64,000 bases of DNA from DASUKM01 sp036278735 (GCA_036278735.1 DASUKM010000047.1:1-64000); one strand, 5' to 3'; positions 18,212-28,816 are shown, counted from the stretch's first letter. The notes: a model not told the origin generated them from the letters alone. Numbers and translations are program-made.

Positions 18212-19198
18212 TCACGGGAACACGATCAACGTGCGGATGGAACGGTTGGTCACCGTCGAGGCGCTGCCGTCGATGTCCATCTCGCCGAAGTTGCCGCGCA
18301 GCGTCGTCCCTTCCGCGTTGCCGCTGCCGCCGCCGGCGTCCGGTTCGATCACGACCGAGAAGGTGCTTCCCCGGCCGTCATTGTTCACGACGTATGAGTT
18401 CACTGTCGCGCCGTAGCCGCTGGACTCGCCGCAGCAATGATCGGTGAGCACGATAGCCTCGCCGGCCGCCGTCGCGGCTGGATTGGTGGGGATCGAGATG
18501 CGGTTGCCGGTCACCGTCGTGCCGTCCTGGTCCATCGCGAAGATGCCCGTCAGGTCGAATTCGGTCAACCCGTCGGGGATGCGGCCGGTAATCACGTTGA
18601 ACGTCGCGGCATTGTTGCGACCGAGCGACGTCCCGGTCCGCTCCTCGAAGACGATCGCGTCCCCGCCGCCGCAGAATCCGTCGCACGTCAGCGCCGAAAA
18701 ATCGGCGATCGTGTTGTGCGTCACCGTCCAACCGTCGCCCCCGGCATCGGTAATCGCCTGGATCGTGCCGAGCACGGTGGACCCCTCGACGAGGACGTTG
18801 TCGGCGTTGCGGCCGAAGACCGCAAAGGCGAGCGGCGCGAGGTTCGCGTTCGAGCTGCCACGGCCATCGAAGGTGAAGTTGCGGATGGTCGTACCGGAGC
18901 TGGAGGCGTCCGGCAGGAAGAACCCGACGCGAAGCACGCCGGCAATGGTCGGAGAAGCATCGCACCCGACGATGGTGGCCTGCCCCTCGCCCACGAGCGC
19001 GACGGGCCGCGTCAGCGTGGCGCCGCACCACTGACCGGAGGCGACGCGGATCTGGTCGCCGGGCGAGGCGGCGTCCACCGCCGCCTGGATCGTCGGCGCT
19101 TGATCCGGCACGCGAATCACCGCAGCGAACGCCGGCTGGGCGAGACCGACGAACGCCAGGATGGCGGCCGCCGCACAGAGCGGTCCGCCGGAGGCCAC
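18212..19198 (-). CDS. Exported right-handed beta-helix protein
   Basis: A 328-residue secreted protein. It opens with a signal peptide (GTG 19198, AGGAG seven bases upstream, cleavage near PAFAA) and then IRVPDQAPTIQAAVDAASPGDQIRV-like sequence, the start of pectin-lyase-fold or NosD-type beta-helix proteins. Repeated strand turns (GTTIRNFTFDG, NVLVEGSTVLG, WTVTHNTI, TTVTGNRI) follow to the end. Paired Cys residues (CDGFCGG, DHCCGES) may be disulfides. Catalytic residues of a polysaccharide lyase cannot be identified. An upstream start at 19282 is possible but gives a poor leader. Confidence 0.75.
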   Translation of the reverse strand: MASGGPLCAAAAILAFVGLAQPAFAAVIRVPDQAPTIQAAVDAASPGDQIRVASGQWCGATLTRPVALVGEGQATIVGCDASPTIAGVLRVGFFLPDASSSGTTIRNFTFDGRGSSNANLAPLAFAVFGRNADNVLVEGSTVLGTIQAITDAGGDGWTVTHNTIADFSALTCDGFCGGGDAIVFEERTGTSLGRNNAATFNVITGRIPDGLTEFDLTGIFAMDQDGTTVTGNRISIPTNPAATAAGEAIVLTDHCCGESSGYGATVNSYVVNNDGRGSTFSVVIEPDAGGGSGNAEGTTLRGNFGEMDIDGSASTVTNRSIRTLIVFP

Positions 19199-19325
19199 GA
19201 GATTGCTCCTCAATACACACCTCCCCGCCCGATCGCTTGTCGGGCCGCGAGGACCATACTCCCCGGGTGGTTGGGTGCGCAAGCCGGAATATCAGGACGT
19301 TGCGTGACGGCGCGAACGCAACGAA

Positions 19326-19401
19326 TGGTGCCGAGGGGCAGAATCGAACTGCCGACACCGTGATTTTCAGTCACGTGCTCTACCGACTGAGCTACCTCGG
19401 C
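19326..19401 (-). tRNA. tRNA-Phe (GAA)
   Basis: A 76-nt cloverleaf with encoded CCA. Acceptor stem GCCGAGG/CCTCGGC, D arm GCTC-AGTCGGTA-GAGC, anticodon stem CGTGA/TCACG with loop CTGAAAA (anticodon GAA), and T arm GGCAG-TTCGATT-CTGCC. All stems pair perfectly, and A73 is the expected discriminator. Confidence 0.97.
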
Positions 19402-19461
19402 ACGGGGCAGGAGCGCACGGGCAGACTTCGGATCTTAACAAAGCGGCCGCGCTTGTCACAA

Positions 19462-19613
19462 GGCGGGTCTGAAGACCCGCCCTACGGCTGCGGCGGGTCT
19501 GAAGACCCGCCCTACGGCTGCGACGGGTCTGAAGACCCCGCCCTACGGCTACGGCGGGTCTAAAGACCCGCCCTACGGCTGCGACGGGTCTGAAGACCCC
19601 GCCCTACAGACGC
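19462..19613. repeat. Five tandem copies of a 30-31 bp hairpin repeat
   Basis: Units begin at 19462, 19492, 19522, 19553 and 19583. Each holds the hairpin GGCGGGTC-TGAA-GACCCGCC followed by CCTACGGCTGC. Units 3 and 5 have GACGGG and CCCCGCC variants. The array fills the spacer between the recA stop and tRNA-Phe and could act as a REP-like mRNA 3' end or terminator for recA. Confidence 0.92.
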
Positions 19614-19622
19614 GGCTACGGG

Positions 19623-20657
<1,035 letters not shown>

Positions 20658-20731
20658 TCGAGCTCCTTGCTGAACTGACGCGAGAACACTACGGGCAACG
20701 CGCGGGGATTCGCTCGTCGTGAGCGCCTCGC

Positions 20732-20761
20732 ATTCTAAAGATGTGCCGGGCGAAGTGTCAA
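20732..20761 (-). promoter_or_regulatory. recA promoter
   Basis: TTGACA (20756-20761) and TAGAAT (20732-20737) on the minus strand with an 18-nt spacer, giving a leader of about 65 nt before the recA ATG. The rest of the 299-nt spacer up to pilT holds only a short GC hairpin (20859-20873) and nothing else I can assign. Confidence 0.75.
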
Positions 20762-20956
20762 GCGAAAATGCGCCCGCACGTACACGATAGATGATTGTAA
20801 ATCAACGCCTTGGCGGGATGCGACACTTTCGCCCCCCTTGCAGAACCGTGCAGATTCTGCCGCCCGGGGCGGCGCGTCGGGGTGGCGGTTCCTGCCGTCC
20901 CTTGGACAGCAGGATACGACGGCCCGGTGACAGGGAAGGTCACGGGCGCGGCGGGA

Positions 20957-22117
<1,161 letters not shown>

Positions 22118-22232
22118 GGCGCCGGGCGGCTGCAAGCGGCGGGCCGGGCGGATGCGGCACGCCGCCGTCGAAAATCGCGGCGGCGCGTGCGGGGAGGTGT
22201 GCGGAGCCCGCGCACGGTTGATGCGGATCGGC

Positions 22233-23087
22233 TCACCCGGGGTAACTGTAAAAACCCTTGCCGTTCTTGCGCCCCAGCTGGCCGGCCGCGACCATCCGCT
22301 TCAGCAGCGGGCACGGACGGTACTTGGGATCGCCCAGCCCATCGTGCAGGACGTCGAGAATCGCCAGGCACACGTCGAGGCCGATGAAGTCGGCGAGGGT
22401 CAACGGCCCCATCGGATGGTTCATCCCGAGCTTCATCACGCTGTCGATCGCCTGGGGGGTGCCGACCCCCTCCATCAGCGCGAAGATCGCCTCATTGATC
22501 ATGGGCATCAGGATCCGGTTGGAAATGAAGCCCGGATAATCGGCCGCCTCGACGCCGGTCTTGCCCAGCCGGATGCACAGATTGGCCGCCGCCAGCATCG
22601 ACGCCGGCGCCGTGGCCTGCCCGCGCACCAGCTCCACGAGCGTCATCAGCGGCACCGGGTTCATGAAGTGCATGCCGAGCACTTTGTCGGGACGGCGCGT
22701 CGCGGCGCCGAGCACGGTGATCGAGATCGACGACGTGTTCGACGACAGGATCGCGTGCGGTTCCGTGAGGTGGTCGAGCCGCGCGAACAACTCCCGCTTC
22801 GCGTCGACGTTTTCGACAATCGCCTCGACCACGAAATCGGCGTCGCCGAGCGCCTCGAGCGACGTGCCGGTGGTCAGGCGTCCGAGCGCCGCGTCCCGTT
22901 CGGCGGCGGTGAGCCGGTTCTTCTCGACGAACTTGGCGAGGCTCTTCTCGATCGTGCCGCGCGCCCGATCGAGCGCGCCCGGGACGGCGTCGCACAGCCG
23001 CACGCTGAAGCCGGCCTGCGCGAACACCTGCGCGATGCCATTCCCCATCGTCCCCGCCCCGACGACGCCGATGCGCTCGATCGTCAC
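22233..23087 (-). CDS. 3-hydroxyacyl-CoA (3-hydroxybutyryl-CoA) dehydrogenase
   Basis: NAD(P)-dependent oxidoreductase of beta-oxidation or butyrate-type metabolism (284 aa). The Rossmann motif GVVGAGTMGNGIAQVFAQ begins near residue 6. The catalytic His region LGMHFMNPVPLM and the C-terminal domain (MGPLTLADFIGLD, GRKNGKGFY) are intact. GTG 23087 overlaps the stop of the upstream thiolase gene in a GTGA, so the pair is translationally coupled and supplies consecutive steps between acetoacetyl-CoA and 3-hydroxybutyryl-CoA. Confidence 0.93.
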   Translation of the reverse strand: MTIERIGVVGAGTMGNGIAQVFAQAGFSVRLCDAVPGALDRARGTIEKSLAKFVEKNRLTAAERDAALGRLTTGTSLEALGDADFVVEAIVENVDAKRELFARLDHLTEPHAILSSNTSSISITVLGAATRRPDKVLGMHFMNPVPLMTLVELVRGQATAPASMLAAANLCIRLGKTGVEAADYPGFISNRILMPMINEAIFALMEGVGTPQAIDSVMKLGMNHPMGPLTLADFIGLDVCLAILDVLHDGLGDPKYRPCPLLKRMVAAGQLGRKNGKGFYSYPG

Positions 23088-24268
23088 GACACGCGCTCCA
23101 CGGCCAGCGCGACGCCGTTGCCGCCGCCCAGGCACAGCGACGCGATCCCGCGGCGTACGTTCCGCCGCTGCATCGCATGGAGCAGCGTCGTCAGCACGCG
23201 CGCGCCGCTGGCCCCGATCGGGTGCCCCAGCGCGACCGCGCCGCCGTGCACGTTGACGCGCGCCGGGTCGATGCCCAGCTCGCGCATCACGGCGACGAGC
23301 TGCACGGAGAACGCTTCGTTGATCTCGAACAGGTCGACCCGATCGAGGCTCCAGCCGACCTTTCGCGCAACTTTGCGAACCGCTTCGACAGGGGTCATCA
23401 GCACCATCTTCGGCGCGAGGCCGCTCGTCGCCTGCCCGACGATGCGCGCGAGCGGCGGCCGTCCGAGGCTCTTCGCCTTGTCGGCGCTCATCACGACGAC
23501 GGCCGCCGCGCCGTCGTTGACGCCGGGCGCATTGCCCGCCGTGACCGTCCCGTCCTTCTTGAACGCCGGCTTCAGCGTCGCGAGCACGTCCACGCTCGTG
23601 TCGTCGCGAATCGGCTCGTCGCGCTCGACGACGATCGCCGCCCCCTTCTTCTGCGGGATCGTGACCGCGAGGATCTCGTCCTTGAACCATCCCTCGCGCG
23701 TCGCCGTCGCCGCCTTGTGGTGGCTCTCGGCGGCGTACTCGTCCTGTTCGCGCCGGGCGACGTGGTACAGGTCTGCCACGACTTCGCCCGACATCCCCAT
23801 ATGGCACTGCTCGAAGGCGCACCAGAGCCCGTCGGTGATCATCGAGTCGACGACCGTGCCGTTGCCCATGCGCAGCCCTTCGCGGACGCGGGGGAGGAGG
23901 TACGGCGCGTGGCTCATCGACTCCATGCCGCCGGCGACGGCGATCTCGATGTCGCCGGTCGCGATCCCCTGCGCGGCGAGCATGACGGCTTTCAGCCCGG
24001 AGCCGCAGACCTTGTTGACCGTGAGCGCGGCCACGTGTTCGGCCAGGCCGCCGTTGAGCGCCGCCTGCCGCGCGGGGTTCTGTCCCTCGCCGGCCGTGAT
24101 CACGTTCCCCATGATGCATTCGTCGACGGCGGCTGGATCGACGCCGGCGCGCGCCACGGCTTCGCGGACGACGAGCGCACCGAGCTGCGGGGCGGTGAAG
24201 TCTTTCAGGACGCCGAGGAATTTGCCGGTTGGCGTCCGGACGGCGGAGACGATGACTGCGTCGGGCAT
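23084..24268 (-). CDS. Acetyl-CoA acetyltransferase (thiolase)
   Basis: Thiolase of 394 residues that condenses or cleaves acetoacetyl-CoA. Nucleophile Cys88 is in NKVCGSGLKAV, the His in GGAVALGHPIGASGAR (about 350) and the second Cys in SLCLGGGNG (about 380). Its product feeds the coupled dehydrogenase gene downstream. The 5' side is occupied by a GGTTCAG-type repeat that begins about 10 nt upstream of the ATG, so the promoter probably lies further back or the gene is transcribed with the DUF721 gene. Confidence 0.94.
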   Translation of the reverse strand: MPDAVIVSAVRTPTGKFLGVLKDFTAPQLGALVVREAVARAGVDPAAVDECIMGNVITAGEGQNPARQAALNGGLAEHVAALTVNKVCGSGLKAVMLAAQGIATGDIEIAVAGGMESMSHAPYLLPRVREGLRMGNGTVVDSMITDGLWCAFEQCHMGMSGEVVADLYHVARREQDEYAAESHHKAATATREGWFKDEILAVTIPQKKGAAIVVERDEPIRDDTSVDVLATLKPAFKKDGTVTAGNAPGVNDGAAAVVVMSADKAKSLGRPPLARIVGQATSGLAPKMVLMTPVEAVRKVARKVGWSLDRVDLFEINEAFSVQLVAVMRELGIDPARVNVHGGAVALGHPIGASGARVLTTLLHAMQRRNVRRGIASLCLGGGNGVALAVERVS

Positions 24269-24278
24269 CGATTGTCAG

Positions 24279-24335
24279 GTTCAGGGTTCAGGGTTCGGGG
24301 TTCCGGGTCAGGTTCAGTTCAGGGTTCGCGGTTCA
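24279..24335. repeat. GGTTCAG heptad-type repeat
   Basis: Degenerate 7-bp units (GGTTCAG, GGTTCAG, GGTTCGG, then variants) fill the spacer between two minus-strand genes and run into the last codons of the DUF721 gene, encoding its C-terminal NREP. Reverse-complement relatives occur at 47784-47889, 55834-55875 and 57160-57190. Confidence 0.85.
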
Positions 24336-24618
24336 CCTCGATGCGGGTCACGGCCTCGGCGCCCAGCGTGTGCTGGAGCCTGGTGAGCAGGACGGCGCGG
24401 GCGCGCATGATTTCGCGGGTCCAGCGGATGTCGGTGGTCGTCACCTTCAGGATACCGCCACGCAGGTCGACCGACGACACGCGCGCGAGGGCGGGGCCGA
24501 CCGCCAGCCCCCAGGCGAACGTCGTCCGGGCCGGGGACGCCGGCTGCTGTCGCACGATCGCCGCCAGGACGCCGGGCGCGAAGCTCTGCAGGGGGAGCAC
24601 AGCTCTCGATAGTATCAT
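24319..24618 (-). CDS. DUF721 domain protein (DciA-like)
   Basis: A 99-residue protein with the DUF721 pattern: N-terminal helix VLPLQSFAPGVLAAI, central WGLAVGPALARVSSVDLRGGILKV and TTTDIRWTREIMRARAVLL. Some members of this family (DciA) load the replicative helicase, but small versions are poorly characterised. ATG 24618 fits the family start. Only nine bases separate it from the divergent maf start, and its start codon lies inside the presumed maf -10 box. The 3' end is formed by a repeat. Confidence 0.7.
   Translation of the reverse strand: MILSRAVLPLQSFAPGVLAAIVRQQPASPARTTFAWGLAVGPALARVSSVDLRGGILKVTTTDIRWTREIMRARAVLLTRLQHTLGAEAVTRIEVNREP
24613..24618 (+). promoter_or_regulatory. -10 box upstream of maf
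   Basis: TATCAT ending 9 nt before the maf ATG and overlapping the divergent DUF721 start codon. No clear -35. It suggests a leader of 0-3 nt. Confidence 0.4.
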
Positions 24619-24627
24619 TCTGGATTC

Positions 24628-25242
24628 ATGCCACTGATCCTCGCGTCGGCATCGCCGCGCCGGGCGGAGCTGCTGACGTCGGCCGGGTTTTCGTTCGACG
24701 TGCGGCCCGCCGACGTGGATGAATCCCGACGCGACGGCGAGCCGCCGGAGCGCTACGTCGAACGTGTGGCGCACGCCAAGGCGCGGGCGGTCGCCCGTGC
24801 GTGCGCTCAGCCGGGCACGGTGGTGCTCGGAGCCGACACGGTCGTCGTGATCCGCGGCGAACTGCTGGGCAAACCGGCCAGCGCGTCCGACGCGGCCCGG
24901 ATGCTGCGGCTGCTGGCCGGCGCGGTGCACGAGGTGTTGACGGCGGTCGTGTTGGTGGACGCCGGGTCTCGGGAAGACGAGAGGGTGCGCGAGGTCGCAC
25001 GGACCCGGGTCCGGTTCCTGCCGCTCACCGGCGACGAGATCGCCTGGTACGTGGAAACGGGGGAGCCGTTCGGCAAGGCGGGCGGCTACGCGATTCAGGG
25101 GCGCGCGGCCCGGTTCGTGGAATGGATCGACGGCTCCTGGTCGAATGTCGTGGGCCTCCCGGTTGCGACCGTCGACCGCCTGCTGAAAACGACGGATGGC
25201 AGTGCTATTCTGAGAGGGATTACCGCTCGCAGCTCCCCATGA
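24628..25242 (+). CDS. maf: Maf-family nucleoside triphosphate pyrophosphatase
   Basis: House-cleaning pyrophosphatase acting on non-canonical or excess NTPs (204 aa). The N-terminal signature LILASASPRRAELL and the catalytic segments GADTVVV, DEIAWYVETGEPFGKAGGYAIQG and GSWSNVVGLP are all present, matching the YhdE-type (dTTP/UTP) branch. It is the first gene of the cytochrome c maturation unit; its stop overlaps the ccmE start (ATGA). Functional link to cytochrome c is not expected and is probably only co-transcription. Confidence 0.93.
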   Translation: MPLILASASPRRAELLTSAGFSFDVRPADVDESRRDGEPPERYVERVAHAKARAVARACAQPGTVVLGADTVVVIRGELLGKPASASDAARMLRLLAGAVHEVLTAVVLVDAGSREDERVREVARTRVRFLPLTGDEIAWYVETGEPFGKAGGYAIQGRAARFVEWIDGSWSNVVGLPVATVDRLLKTTDGSAILRGITARSSP

Positions 25243-25655
25243 CCACAAAACCTGTCAAGATTGGCGCGACCCTCGGGATCTTCCTGCTGGCGCTCGCCGG
25301 CCTCCTCTATTCAACGCTCGCCGACGGCACGGAGTACTACAAGCACGTCGACGAGGTGATGGCGAATCCTGCCGTCTGGCAGGGAAAGCATCTGCAGCTC
25401 CACGGCTATGTCGTGGACCACTCCGTCATGCGAAAGCCCGACACCCTCCAGTACCGCTTCGAGGTGCAGAACGGCGGCAAGATGGTCCCGGCGTATTACA
25501 CCGGCGTCGTCCCCGACACGTTCAAAGGGGGGGCCGAAGTGGTGTTGAAAGGAGAGCTCACGCCGAACGGCTTCGACGTCGAGGCGAACGGCATCATGGC
25601 GAAGTGTCCGTCGAAGTATCAGCCGTCGACGCCGCTGGCCGCGGCGGGCAGCTAG
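25239..25655 (+). CDS. ccmE: Cytochrome c maturation heme chaperone CcmE, Cys-type
   Basis: Membrane-anchored periplasmic heme chaperone (138 aa). One N-terminal span (about 8-26) precedes the OB-fold (VWQGKHLQLHGYVV, YRFEVQNGG, VVLKGELTPNGFDVEANGI). The heme-attachment motif reads AKCPSKY: Cys123 replaces the usual His of HxxxY. This CxxxY form is known from archaea and Desulfovibrio, where a modified system I operates. Translationally coupled to maf by ATGA and followed 7 nt later by the ccmF-ccmH fusion. Confidence 0.93.
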   Translation: MTTKPVKIGATLGIFLLALAGLLYSTLADGTEYYKHVDEVMANPAVWQGKHLQLHGYVVDHSVMRKPDTLQYRFEVQNGGKMVPAYYTGVVPDTFKGGAEVVLKGELTPNGFDVEANGIMAKCPSKYQPSTPLAAAGS

Positions 25656-25662
25656 GACGCGC

Positions 25663-28140
25663 ATGGCCACACTCGGATCGTTCGTCCTGCTCGCCACGTT
25701 CGTCTCGGCCGCCTACGCGCTGACCGCCTCCGTGGCCGGCGCACGGCTGCGCTCGCGCCGCCTGGTCGAGAGCGGCGTCGGCGCGTTCTATTTCGTCACG
25801 GCGCTGATGACGGTCGCCTCGGCCATCATCGTCCACGCCTTCGTGACGGGCAATTACGCGATTCGCTACGTCCAGCACTATTCGGATGCCGCGCAGCCGC
25901 TCGCCTACAAGATCGCGTCGTACTGGGGCGGCCTCGACGGCTCGATCATGTTCTGGGTGTTCCTGCTGTCGGTGTTCGGCGCGGTCGCCGTCTCCGTCAA
26001 CCGCGAACGGTACCGCGAGCTGATCCCGTGGGTGATCGCCGTCATCGCCGGAACGGAGATGTTCTTCATCTTCCTGATGGTGGTGCACAACAACCCGTTC
26101 AGCACGTTCCTGACGCAGGTGCCCGCCGAAGGCAAGGGGTTGAACCCCCTGCTCCAGAACTTCTACATGGCGATCCATCCGCCATCGCTGTACACGGGCT
26201 TCGTCGCGATGACGATCCCGTATGCGTTCGGCATCGCCGCGCTCGTCACGGGCAATCTCGACGACGCGTGGCTGCGGGCCGTGCGGCGGTGGACGATGGT
26301 GGGATGGCTGTTCCTCACGTTCGGGTTGACGCTCGGGATGCTGTGGGCGTACGAGGAGCTCGGCTGGGGCGGGTTCTGGGGCTGGGATCCGGTCGAGAAC
26401 GCCGGCCTGCTGCCGTGGTTCACGGCGACCGCCTTCCTGCACTCCGTCATGGTGCAGGAGCGGCGCGGGATGCTGCGCGTGTGGAACGTGACGCTCGTCA
26501 TCGTGACGTTCTTCCTCACGATCTTCGGGACGTTCATGACGCGCTCGGGTGTCGTGCAGTCGGTGCACGCCTTCGGCGAAGATCGCTGGCTGGCGGCGCT
26601 CTTCACCGGCTTCATGATCGTGATCCTGATCTTCAGCTTCGGCCTCGTGATCTACCGGCTGCCGCTGCTGAAGGCGCGGCACGAACTCGACTCGTGGATG
26701 TCGCGCGAAGCGGCGTTCCTGGCGAACAACTGGATCCTCCTGTTCTCGGCCTTCTTCGTGCTGTTCGCGACGATGTTCCCGACGCTCAGCGAGGCGGTGA
26801 CGGGCGAACGCCTGACGGTCGGGCCGCCGTTCTTCAACAAGTGGATGACGCCGATCGGGCTCATCCTGCTGGTGCTCACCGGCATCGCGCCGCTGCTCGC
26901 GTGGCGCAAGTCGACCGTCAACAATTTCGTGCGCAGCATCCTGTGGCCGACCGTTGGAGGCGTCGTGACGGGCGCGTCGCTCGTGGCGCTCGGCATCCCC
27001 GTCTGGAGCGCGGGCGTGTGCTTCGCGCTCTGCGCGTTCGTCTTCATTGCGATTGGCCAGGAGTTCGTGCGCGGCGCCGAGGTGCGGCGCGGGGTGACCG
27101 GGACGGATCGCCTCACCGCGATGGTCGGGCTCGTCGCGCGCTCCCGCCGGCGCTACGGCGGCTACATCGTTCACCTCGGGATCGTGCTGATGTTCCTGGG
27201 CTTCGCCGGGCAGGACTTCAAGCGGCAGGAGACCGTCCTCTTGAAGCCCGGGCAGCAGACCACCGTCGGCAAGTTCACGGTTCGGCACGACGCCCTGACG
27301 GTGACGAGCGACGCGCAGAAGCAGATGATCACCGGCCAGGTGAGCATCTTCGAGAAGGGCGAGGCGAAAGGGGAGATGTCCCCCGCGAAGTGGTTCTTCA
27401 ACAAGCACGAGCAGGAGCCGACGAGCGAGGTGGCGATTCGCCGCGCGCCCGCGCAGGATCTGTACATCGTGCTCGCCGGCTACGACGTCCAGACGCAGGC
27501 GGCCAGCTACGCGATCACGATCAACCCGCTCGTCGACTGGATCTGGCTCGGGTTCGGCGTGCTCGCCTTCGGGACCGGCCTGGCGCTGCTGCCCGAGAGC
27601 GCCGTCGCGTTTGCCGTCGCGAAGGTGCCGGCCGGCGCGATCACGACGGGGCTGATGCTGCTGCTCCTGCTGCTGCCCGTGTCCGCCCGCGCGCAGACGG
27701 CGACCACGCCGCAGCAGGTCGAACCGATCAAGGAGAGTCCGCTGAAGAGGCAGTTGCAGCGCGATCTGATGTGCACCTGCGGAGCGTGCCGTTCGCCGCT
27801 GAACGACTGCCAGATGCGGCCCGCGTGCCACGGCTATCGCGAGCAGAACGCCAAGATCGACGCGTATGTCGCGAAGGGCATGAACCGTGACGAGATTCTT
27901 GCCGCGTTCGTGAAGGAGCACGGCGGCGAGGACGTCCTCACCGCGCCGATCGACCGCGGCTTCAACCGTCTCGCGTGGCTGTTTCCCTACCTCGTAGGGG
28001 GCGTGGGCGGCGTGCTCGCGATCGCACTCGTCGCGCGGCGCTCGTCGCACCCCCGCGAAGAGGAGGCGCCCGGCCAGCCCAGGACGGAAGACGCGGGACT
28101 CCAGGAAAGGCTCGACGATGAGCTCCGCGATCTTGACTGA
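25663..28140 (+). CDS. ccmF: CcmF-CcmH fusion (cytochrome c heme lyase with thiol-redox domain)
   Basis: An 825-residue protein joining two system I components. Residues 1-about 660 are CcmF: many spans, the WWD heme-handling motif WGGFWGWDPVENAG near 236-250, a periplasmic beta domain and a final span. A hydrophobic stretch (about 655-680) then leads into a CcmH-like domain (about 685-800) with the thiol motif LMCTCGAC near 702-708 and extra Cys at PLNDC, ending in a span and a charged tail. In most bacteria CcmH is a separate gene. The 3' end overlaps the next gene by 23 nt. Confidence 0.92.
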   Translation: MATLGSFVLLATFVSAAYALTASVAGARLRSRRLVESGVGAFYFVTALMTVASAIIVHAFVTGNYAIRYVQHYSDAAQPLAYKIASYWGGLDGSIMFWVFLLSVFGAVAVSVNRERYRELIPWVIAVIAGTEMFFIFLMVVHNNPFSTFLTQVPAEGKGLNPLLQNFYMAIHPPSLYTGFVAMTIPYAFGIAALVTGNLDDAWLRAVRRWTMVGWLFLTFGLTLGMLWAYEELGWGGFWGWDPVENAGLLPWFTATAFLHSVMVQERRGMLRVWNVTLVIVTFFLTIFGTFMTRSGVVQSVHAFGEDRWLAALFTGFMIVILIFSFGLVIYRLPLLKARHELDSWMSREAAFLANNWILLFSAFFVLFATMFPTLSEAVTGERLTVGPPFFNKWMTPIGLILLVLTGIAPLLAWRKSTVNNFVRSILWPTVGGVVTGASLVALGIPVWSAGVCFALCAFVFIAIGQEFVRGAEVRRGVTGTDRLTAMVGLVARSRRRYGGYIVHLGIVLMFLGFAGQDFKRQETVLLKPGQQTTVGKFTVRHDALTVTSDAQKQMITGQVSIFEKGEAKGEMSPAKWFFNKHEQEPTSEVAIRRAPAQDLYIVLAGYDVQTQAASYAITINPLVDWIWLGFGVLAFGTGLALLPESAVAFAVAKVPAGAITTGLMLLLLLLPVSARAQTATTPQQVEPIKESPLKRQLQRDLMCTCGACRSPLNDCQMRPACHGYREQNAKIDAYVAKGMNRDEILAAFVKEHGGEDVLTAPIDRGFNRLAWLFPYLVGGVGGVLAIALVARRSSHPREEEAPGQPRTEDAGLQERLDDELRDLD

Positions 28141-28816
28141 ACACGAGGCCGCCGCCGCTGGCAGGCCCGGTCGTCAGACCCGCCAGGATGGGCGGCCGGC
28201 GCTCGAGACCCGGCACACAGCCGCATCCGCCGCCGCGTTCCACCCCTGGCACTTCTTCGTCCTGCTGTCGCTCGGGGCCGCCACCGTCGCGGTGCTCGTC
28301 GCGGGACCGACGACGCCGGAAAACCTGGTCCTGCTGTCGATCGTGATCGGCGCCGCCGGCCTCGCGGGGATGGGGATGTATCGCACGCTGGCGCCGCTCG
28401 CGTCAGCCGACGCCGCGCTGCTGCCCGAGCGGCTGAGCCCCGGTGCGCGCGCCGCGCTCGAACGCGAGAAGCGGCTCGTATTGCGATCGATCAAGGAGCT
28501 GGAATTCGACCGCGCGATGGGCAAGTTGTCGGCGCAGGATTTCGACGAAATGGCCGGCCGGCTGCGCGCCCGCGCCCTCGCGCTGATGAAGCAGCTCGAC
28601 GACGGCCGCTCGGCCTATCGCGCGCTGATCGAACGCGAACTGGCCGCCCGAATCGGACAGGCGGCGGGGCCGGCGGCCGTGACCGCGCCGGCACGCCCAC
28701 CGGTCGAGGCGGTTGCGGCGGCGCCGCCGAGGTGCGCATCCTGCGCGACGTCGAACGACGCCGACGCGGTGTTCTGCAAGCAATGCGGCGCGCGGCTCGA
28801 AGGCCCGCACCCGTGA
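28118..28816 (+). CDS. CcmI-like membrane protein with C-terminal zinc ribbon
   Basis: A 232-residue protein in the ccm operon. Two spans (about 43-62 and 68-87) are followed by a helical segment ALEREKRLVLRSIKELEFDRAMGKLSAQDFDEM, the pattern seen in CcmI N-terminal regions. It ends with a zinc ribbon (CASC near 207, CKQC near 223). The ribbon suggests a protein- or nucleotide-binding scaffold on the cytosolic side. Coupled on both sides: it starts within the ccmF-ccmH 3' end and its TGA overlaps the GTG of the next gene. Confidence 0.72.
   Translation: MSSAILTEHEAAAAGRPGRQTRQDGRPALETRHTAASAAAFHPWHFFVLLSLGAATVAVLVAGPTTPENLVLLSIVIGAAGLAGMGMYRTLAPLASADAALLPERLSPGARAALEREKRLVLRSIKELEFDRAMGKLSAQDFDEMAGRLRARALALMKQLDDGRSAYRALIERELAARIGQAAGPAAVTAPARPPVEAVAAAPPRCASCATSNDADAVFCKQCGARLEGPHP

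Noticed and set aside
19462..19613. CRISPR array
   Set aside because: The units are contiguous with no unique spacers, and no cas genes are present. It is a hairpin repeat array. The same applies to the arrays at 4-99, 55484 and 62878.
20859..20873. Rho-independent terminator (GCCGCC-CGG-GGCGGC) after pilT
   Set aside because: The stem is short and has no T-run on either strand. In this GC content such a palindrome is expected by chance.
20658..20956. LexA operator upstream of recA
   Set aside because: I looked for a GAAC/GTTC-type or CTG-N-CAG palindrome near the promoter and found none convincing. The operator of this phylum may differ.
25594..28050. Long 818-codon open frame antisense to ccmF
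   Set aside because: It is a GC-rich shadow frame with Arg/His/Glu-biased low-complexity sequence and no domain, while the opposite strand holds a clear CcmF-CcmH protein.
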